Source: Chlorobiota bacterium (lineage in GTDB: Bacteria; Bacteroidota; Ignavibacteria; OLB7). Taken from it: DNA of 64,000 nucleotides. The stretch is taken from contig JAEUSP010000052.1 in NCBI GenBank assembly GCA_016788565.1, positions 1 to 64,000 of the forward strand. The letters are read 5' to 3'. Both the position numbers and the translations under genes were made by a program. Below the pieces are notes generated by a model that saw only the letters and a program-made list of their open reading frames with translations, was not told the DNA's origin and did no database searches. Of this stretch, positions 59,407 through 64,000 are shown piece after piece (the first letter of the stretch is position 1; each line of letters begins with the position of its first letter).

Positions 59407-59934
59407 ATGATGATTCTTGAAACAGAGCGATTGATCCTGCGGCAATGGGAACCGGATGAACTTCATCTGGTTCATGGCATCGTTGGCCACTTGCCAACAA
59501 TGCAGTTCTGGCCCGCGCCGTTCACGATTCAGCAAAGCGAAGGCTGGCTTCGCCGGTGCCTTGAAACCTACGCGGCAACCGCCAACACCCTGGGCCGTTG
59601 GGCAACGGTGCTGAAAGAATCAGGCCGGGTGATTGGTGATTGCGGGCTGATGATTTCGGAGGTGAACGGCGTGGCCCAGAACGACCTGGGCTACATCATC
59701 CATGCCGACCATTGGCGCAACGGCTACGCAACCGAAGCCGCCGCAGCAATCCGCGATTATGCTTTTTTGAGGTTGAAGCTGCCGCGAATCGTGGCCAACA
59801 TGGCCTGCGACCACCACGGCTCGGCAAGGGTAGCAGAGATCATCGGGATGACGTTGGAGGCCGAGTTTCTGAACCAGAAGAATCGGGGAATCCGGACGTT
59901 CCTCTACTCCATGCAACGGGGATCGTTCCAATAG
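59407..59934 (+). CDS. GNAT-family N-acetyltransferase
   Basis: 175 residues. LETERLILRQWEPDELH starts the RimJ/RimL-like group; the acetyl-CoA loop is seen as LGYIIHADHWRNGYATEAA, and NMACDHHGSARVAEIIGM ends the domain. It acetylates an amine of a protein, tRNA, antibiotic or polyamine; the target is unknown. It overlaps neither neighbour but begins 6 bases after the Lon-N gene. Confidence 0.87.
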   Translation: MMILETERLILRQWEPDELHLVHGIVGHLPTMQFWPAPFTIQQSEGWLRRCLETYAATANTLGRWATVLKESGRVIGDCGLMISEVNGVAQNDLGYIIHADHWRNGYATEAAAAIRDYAFLRLKLPRIVANMACDHHGSARVAEIIGMTLEAEFLNQKNRGIRTFLYSMQRGSFQ

Positions 59935-59969
59935 CTGGCCTGTTTGTAACGTCTACCGTCTCCCACAAA

Positions 59970-60003
59970 AAAGAACCACAGAGACACAGAGGGCACAGAG
60001 GGA
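59970..60003. repeat. Family D repeat before mnmA
   Basis: AACCACAGAGACACAGAGGG and the following GCACAGAGGG match the reverse arm of the family D elements at 19930-19970 and 57828-57882. Confidence 0.65.
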
Positions 60004-60040
60004 AGAGAGAAAAGAAGAAGTATCATTATCCAGAAAAGCC

Positions 60041-61138
60041 ATGAGCAAGCGCGTTATTGTTGGGATGTCGGGCGGGTTGGATTCATCGGTGGCGGCTGCG
60101 CTGCTGGTGGAGCAGGGGTATGAGGTGATTGGGATCACTATTAAGACTTACCGCTACGAGGATGTTGGCGGCAACGTTGGCAGCGACACCAGTTGCTGCT
60201 CGCTGGATGGCATCAACGATGCACGGCGCGTTGCAATGGCCCTGGGAATCCCCCACTACGTGTATGATTTCACCGAGACCTTCGGCAGGGAAATCATTGA
60301 CTACTTCACCGCTGGCTACCTTGCCGGCGACACCCCGAACCCCTGCGTGATGTGCAACCGGAAGATCAAGTGGGCCGAGATGTTGCGCCGCGCCGACGCG
60401 CTGGGGGCCGACTTCATCGCCACCGGCCACTACGCAAAACTTCGCCAGGATCCCGCCAGCGGCCGGCATATTTTAAGCCGTGGGAACGACCGTGAAAAAG
60501 ATCAATCCTACGCGCTGTGGGCCGTTGAGCAAAGCGCGCTTGCCCGCACACTGTTCCCCCTTGCCGATTTAACCAAGCCGGAATCCCGCGCCATTGCTCA
60601 TCGGCTGAACCTTCCGGTGGCGGGGAAACGTGAGTCGTACGAAATTTGCTTCATCCCCGATAACGACTACAAGCGGTTTTTACGGGACAATGTGGAGGGG
60701 CTAGAGGATCAGGTTGCGGGGGGGGAGATTGTTCGGGATGGTGAGGTAATTGGCAAGCACAACGGCTATCCGTTTTACACCGTTGGGCAGCGGCGCGGGA
60801 TTGGGGTTGCTGCCCCCGAACCGTTGTTTGTGATCGGTGTGTTTCCGCAAAACAACCAGGTGGAAGTTGGGACTGCCGACCAGCTGATGCACCAGGGCCT
60901 AACCGCCGACACCGTCAATCTTATCAAGTACGATTCCCTTCCCCAACCAACGCGGTTGATTGCCAAAATCCGCTACAAGGATGAAGGGGCAATGGCCACC
61001 GGCCACACCACCCCCGATGGAATCTTGCATCTACGGTTCGACGAACCACGCCGCGCAATCACCCCGGGGCAATCGGTGGTGCTGTACGAAGGGGACGATG
61101 TTGTGGGTGGCGGAATAATTCGTGCTTGGAATGATTGA
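60041..61138 (+). CDS. mnmA: tRNA-specific 2-thiouridylase
   Basis: 365 residues. It thiolates U34 of tRNA-Lys, -Glu and -Gln. PP-loop GMSGGLDSSV (8-17), catalytic cysteines C102 in NPCVMCNRKIK and C203 in YEICFIPDND, and the persulphide-region GTVGQRRGIG-like VGQRRGIGVA are all present. It follows a family D repeat and starts with MSKRVIVGMS. Two tRNAs that it would act on (Glu and Gln) are encoded in the same window at 39454-39643. Confidence 0.95.
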   Translation: MSKRVIVGMSGGLDSSVAAALLVEQGYEVIGITIKTYRYEDVGGNVGSDTSCCSLDGINDARRVAMALGIPHYVYDFTETFGREIIDYFTAGYLAGDTPNPCVMCNRKIKWAEMLRRADALGADFIATGHYAKLRQDPASGRHILSRGNDREKDQSYALWAVEQSALARTLFPLADLTKPESRAIAHRLNLPVAGKRESYEICFIPDNDYKRFLRDNVEGLEDQVAGGEIVRDGEVIGKHNGYPFYTVGQRRGIGVAAPEPLFVIGVFPQNNQVEVGTADQLMHQGLTADTVNLIKYDSLPQPTRLIAKIRYKDEGAMATGHTTPDGILHLRFDEPRRAITPGQSVVLYEGDDVVGGGIIRAWND

Positions 61139-61248
61139 TCGTAACGGTTTTGCTGTGTAGTTTACGGGTGCAATTCTGTCATCGGCAATTCTTGCTTTGA
61201 TGATGCCCACACAAGCCTTCCGGCGATTACTGCCCAACCGTTCTGCAC

Positions 61249-62565
61249 ATGCCTGAATCCACACCTGCTACGCTCGACATCCAAAAAACAATCCTTGACC
61301 TGCAAGACGCGATTGAGTTCGTCAACAAGCGGGTTATCAACCGAACCGACATCATCGAGCAGTTGTTCTGTGCCATCCTTACCGGCGAACACGCTCTGAT
61401 CCAAAGCCGCACCGGCGTTGGCAAAACGCTTCTGACCGAGCAGATATTTCTGATGTTCAGCGGGGCACGCTACTTCAAGGTGCAAGCCTCCAAGGAGCAG
61501 CAACCCGACACCTACTTCGGCGGCTTAGATGTTGAAGAACTGAAGCGGGGCCGCATCATCCACAACACCGCTGGGTCGTTGGTGGAAAGTGAGTTCGGTT
61601 TTATTGATGAGATTTTCGATGCCAACGACTTCACCCTGCGCGCACTGTTATCGTTGCTGAACGAACGCCGTTTGGTGTTGGGGGTGCAGCAGCAGAAGTC
61701 GGTAATCCACACCGTTCTGGCCGCCACCAACTACCTTCGCATCACCGAAATCACCGAGGCGTTGCTGGATCGTTTCATCTACCAATCTGTTGTCTTCCCC
61801 GATAAGGACCCCTTCGTCCAGTACCGCATCTCGCAGCAATATCTGCAGCATGGCGGGCAGCCAGCCGAGCCTCCAAAAAAAATCTCGTTCGCGGTGCTTC
61901 ACCAAGTCTGGCAGGTTTGCACCGGCATCAGCCAGCAGCACTCCATCAACATCGCCCCCGACGTGACCTACTACACCAACTTGGTGATCCGCTACTACGA
62001 AGAACTGCGCAACCGCCAGCTTGCACAACGCCCCGATGTGATGCCAGGCCGCGATTTCTACATCTCACCCCGCCGCCAGATGAAGGCCTTCGATCTTCTG
62101 CGCGCCATCGCCTTCATGCACGGACGCAGCAGCGTCACGTTGGAGGATATCGAGAAACTCTACGTGCTGTTCACAACTGTTGGGATTGAGGAAGAGCGGC
62201 AGATTTGGAACAAGGCCTGCTCCACACTCAGCCACCAATTTGGCGCAACCCAAGCATTCGAGCAACTGCGGACTCTGCTGGATTTCAAGACGTTGTTGGA
62301 CGAACTGCGTGCGCACCCCGAACTGATGCAACAGCCGATCACCTCCATCGAGAATATCAGCGTGAAGCGAACCCTGCGCGAGTGGGCACGCGAGACCTTT
62401 GGCGCGGCCGAGATGCAAGTAGAAAACAACCGCAGGCTTATCACCGAGTTCCTGGAAAAATTCCAGCCCGCCACCGACGAAATCCGCGACCTACGCCACC
62501 AACTTCAGCACGAAGCATGGATACTTTTCCACGCCAACGCGGGGCCGGGGTCGGCGTTTAAGTAA
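61249..62565 (+). CDS. MoxR-type AAA+ ATPase (RavA-like)
   Basis: 438 residues. Walker A SRTGVGKT (53-60), Walker B FGFIDEIF (116-123), sensor 1 AATNY, arginine finger region DRF. A helical lid (about 230-340) and a charged C-terminus follow. MoxR ATPases work with VWA-domain partners as chaperones that insert cofactors or remodel enzymes. The next gene on the strand is such a VWA protein, as in RavA-ViaA and related pairs. The target is unknown. Confidence 0.85.
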   Translation: MPESTPATLDIQKTILDLQDAIEFVNKRVINRTDIIEQLFCAILTGEHALIQSRTGVGKTLLTEQIFLMFSGARYFKVQASKEQQPDTYFGGLDVEELKRGRIIHNTAGSLVESEFGFIDEIFDANDFTLRALLSLLNERRLVLGVQQQKSVIHTVLAATNYLRITEITEALLDRFIYQSVVFPDKDPFVQYRISQQYLQHGGQPAEPPKKISFAVLHQVWQVCTGISQQHSINIAPDVTYYTNLVIRYYEELRNRQLAQRPDVMPGRDFYISPRRQMKAFDLLRAIAFMHGRSSVTLEDIEKLYVLFTTVGIEEERQIWNKACSTLSHQFGATQAFEQLRTLLDFKTLLDELRAHPELMQQPITSIENISVKRTLREWARETFGAAEMQVENNRRLITEFLEKFQPATDEIRDLRHQLQHEAWILFHANAGPGSAFK

Positions 62566-62909
62566 GGCAGGGTTATGGCTCTCCATCAACCTCAACCTCA
62601 ACCTCAACCTCAATCTCCGTCATCACCCCGTCATCGCCCCGACGGGTCGGGGTCCTTGACAAGGAGTCTTCGACGAAGCACCGCGAAGCAGCGGCGCAAG
62701 CCCATCTCGCGGCTGGCGAAAAAGCAATCGGACACGCTCACACACTCACGCTTCCCCTTTTCCCCCAAACCTTGAGGGGACGCAAAGCTCGCCAGAGCGA
62801 AGCAGGGGGGCGCGGGTTCGGCGGCTTAGCATAAGCGGAAGGCAGCACCCAATGAACCTTTCTTCATTCGGCATTCGGCATTTGACACTCGACATTCCAA
62901 CCAGCCTCC
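62566..62909. repeat. Repeat block between MoxR and VWA genes
   Basis: No gene. CTCAACCTCAACCT tandem hexamers (62585-62616), a family A copy (62640-62715), a GACGGGTCGGGGTCCTTGACA stretch that recurs near 3790, and family C (62866-62900) fill it. It separates the two genes by about 340 bases, so they may be transcribed apart. Confidence 0.7.
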
Positions 62910-64000
62910 ATGAAACATGATGTCCTAAAACATAGCTCCTTCTTCCAGCACATGGAGGAGTTTGGATACATGCGGGATATCACCGAACTACTGCCGGAAG
63001 ATTTCACGGCAGTGTTCGAGATTGCCCGTGTGCTGGAGGACCCCAACGCACCGCTCTTCAAGGCAATCGAGCCGGCCATGACCGTTGCGCCGCAAGCCGC
63101 CGTGGAGAAGCGGCTGAACGACCGCGAATGGCAGCCAAACCGGAACGTCTCGCACGGGGAAGAGTACGAGGCCGCGCTGATGCAAAGCTACACCGACCTG
63201 AAACGGATTTTCCCCCACCAGTATCTGCTGCCGGAAGAAGTGTTCATGGAGCGGTATGCGCGGCGCAGCCTCTGGATCAACATCCCCCGCTCGCCGATGA
63301 TCGTGCCGTTCGGCAACAGCAGTAGTGAGTACTCGCCGAACAACTTCAAACAGAAGGTCTATTTGCTGCTGGACACCAGCACCTCGATGGCCTCGCACCA
63401 CCGTTTCCAGATGGCCAAAGCGGTTGCCTACGTCTTCCTGAAACGGAATTTGAAGGAGCTTGGGCACATCTATCTGCGCACGTTCGACACCGATCTTGGC
63501 CCGCTGCAAACGGCCATTGATGCCCCAAGTTTGCAGAATCTTCTTCACTACGTGATGCGGCTTACCAAGCTGGGAAACGGGACGGTGTTGGAGCGGGCAA
63601 TCCTGCAAGCCGCTGCCGATATCCGCGTCAGTGCCGCCCTTTCCGGGGCCGAGATGCTGATCGTCACCGACGGCGCGGCGCATCTGGATGTTGATAAAAT
63701 CCGCGAGGCGTTGGGTGGGGGCATTCGGATCAACACCATCAAAATTGGCGATGCCGTACTCTATCCCGACGAAAAACTTCTCTCCGACCTTGCCTCGCGC
63801 GGGGCAACCCCACGCCAGCGGGATTTGAAGAAATTGGAAGAGGAAATCGGCACCATGCAGCGGCAGCTTACTTCGGCAGGATTCGAGCGGGAGAAAGGGC
63901 GGCTGAAATCGCACCTGCAGACGCTGACCCAGCGGGCAGCAACCTTGCGTGGCGAAATTGTGGAGGGGTTGCGCCAGTGGTATGGCCGGGAGATTGAGCA
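62910..64000 (+). CDS. VWA-domain protein, partner of the MoxR ATPase (3' end outside window)
   Basis: About 363 codons visible and the frame is open at the end of the window. A helical N-terminus (FFQHMEEFGYMRDITELLPED) and then a von Willebrand A domain with MIDAS residues D155-x-S-x-S in LLLDTSTSM, the Thr in LGNGTVLERA and the Asp in IVTDGAAH. A coiled-coil-like region (KLEEEIGTMQRQLT) follows at about 315-335. The VWA domain binds a metal-dependent partner; the MoxR ATPase next to it is a likely one, as in RavA-ViaA. ATG 62910 is preceded by CTCC only; there is no good Shine-Dalgarno. Confidence 0.82.
   Translation, partial: MKHDVLKHSSFFQHMEEFGYMRDITELLPEDFTAVFEIARVLEDPNAPLFKAIEPAMTVAPQAAVEKRLNDREWQPNRNVSHGEEYEAALMQSYTDLKRIFPHQYLLPEEVFMERYARRSLWINIPRSPMIVPFGNSSSEYSPNNFKQKVYLLLDTSTSMASHHRFQMAKAVAYVFLKRNLKELGHIYLRTFDTDLGPLQTAIDAPSLQNLLHYVMRLTKLGNGTVLERAILQAAADIRVSAALSGAEMLIVTDGAAHLDVDKIREALGGGIRINTIKIGDAVLYPDEKLLSDLASRGATPRQRDLKKLEEEIGTMQRQLTSAGFEREKGRLKSHLQTLTQRAATLRGEIVEGLRQWYGREIE

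Overview
The window looks like chromosomal DNA of a fairly GC-rich member of the Bacteroidota/Chlorobiota (FCB) supergroup. Ignavibacteria- or Kapabacteria-like lineages fit best; this is an inference. It rests on three secreted proteins with Por/type IX secretion C-terminal sorting domains (30228-34391, 54137-56914, 57006-57734), on promoter boxes of the Bacteroidota type (TAnnTTTG, for example just before a tRNA-Thr gene at 38058-38065), and on lineage-typical small families (DUF5683, DUF3109).

Layout. 1-661: end of a repetitive fibre-like protein. 1166-6967: a possible defence locus with a SLOG-SLATT membrane protein, a GIY-YIG nuclease domain protein of low GC, and a large DUF4062-STAND NTPase-TPR protein built like nephrocystin-3, separated and flanked by dense intergenic repeats. 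7459-16947: mostly housekeeping and amino-acid genes (SRPBCC protein, lysA, lipoprotein, tandem-PDZ protein, mutY, cystathionine beta-synthase, lysine 6-aminotransferase). 17140-25261: YfhO-like membrane protein, asparagine-synthetase-like protein, esterase, BaiN-type flavoprotein and a pseudouridine synthase. 25792-30082: a compact operon for a ba3-type cytochrome oxidase with SCO, PCu(A)C and cytochrome c genes. 30228-34391: a giant secreted T9SS protein. 34641-37866: a minus-strand run (comEA-like, rsmD, coaD, exonuclease, lolD). 38078-39899: four tRNA genes, a coiled-coil lipoprotein and xseB. 40108-53654: ridA, a DUF5683 protein, a GATase-like protein, a NYN nuclease-like protein, rpoN with a long acidic insertion, DUF3109, TPR protein, TauE exporter, Schlafen AlbA protein, PASTA protein, gluQ/rraA-like/SDR operon and an IscA-type protein. 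54137-64000: two T9SS proteins, superoxide dismutase, LON-domain protein, GNAT, mnmA, and a MoxR ATPase plus VWA protein pair cut off by the window end.

How it works together. The oxidase operon carries all three oxidase subunits, two copper-delivery proteins and a cytochrome c, so it is nearly self-contained; a short duplicated copy of the SCO N-terminus lies inside it. The SLOG-SLATT and STAND proteins have the parts expected of a nucleotide-signal-gated membrane effector and a sensor ATPase, but no experiment or gene-neighbourhood survey is available here to prove a defence role. At least four interspersed repeat families fill most of the gaps between genes, including a nested-palindrome element at 7070-7199.
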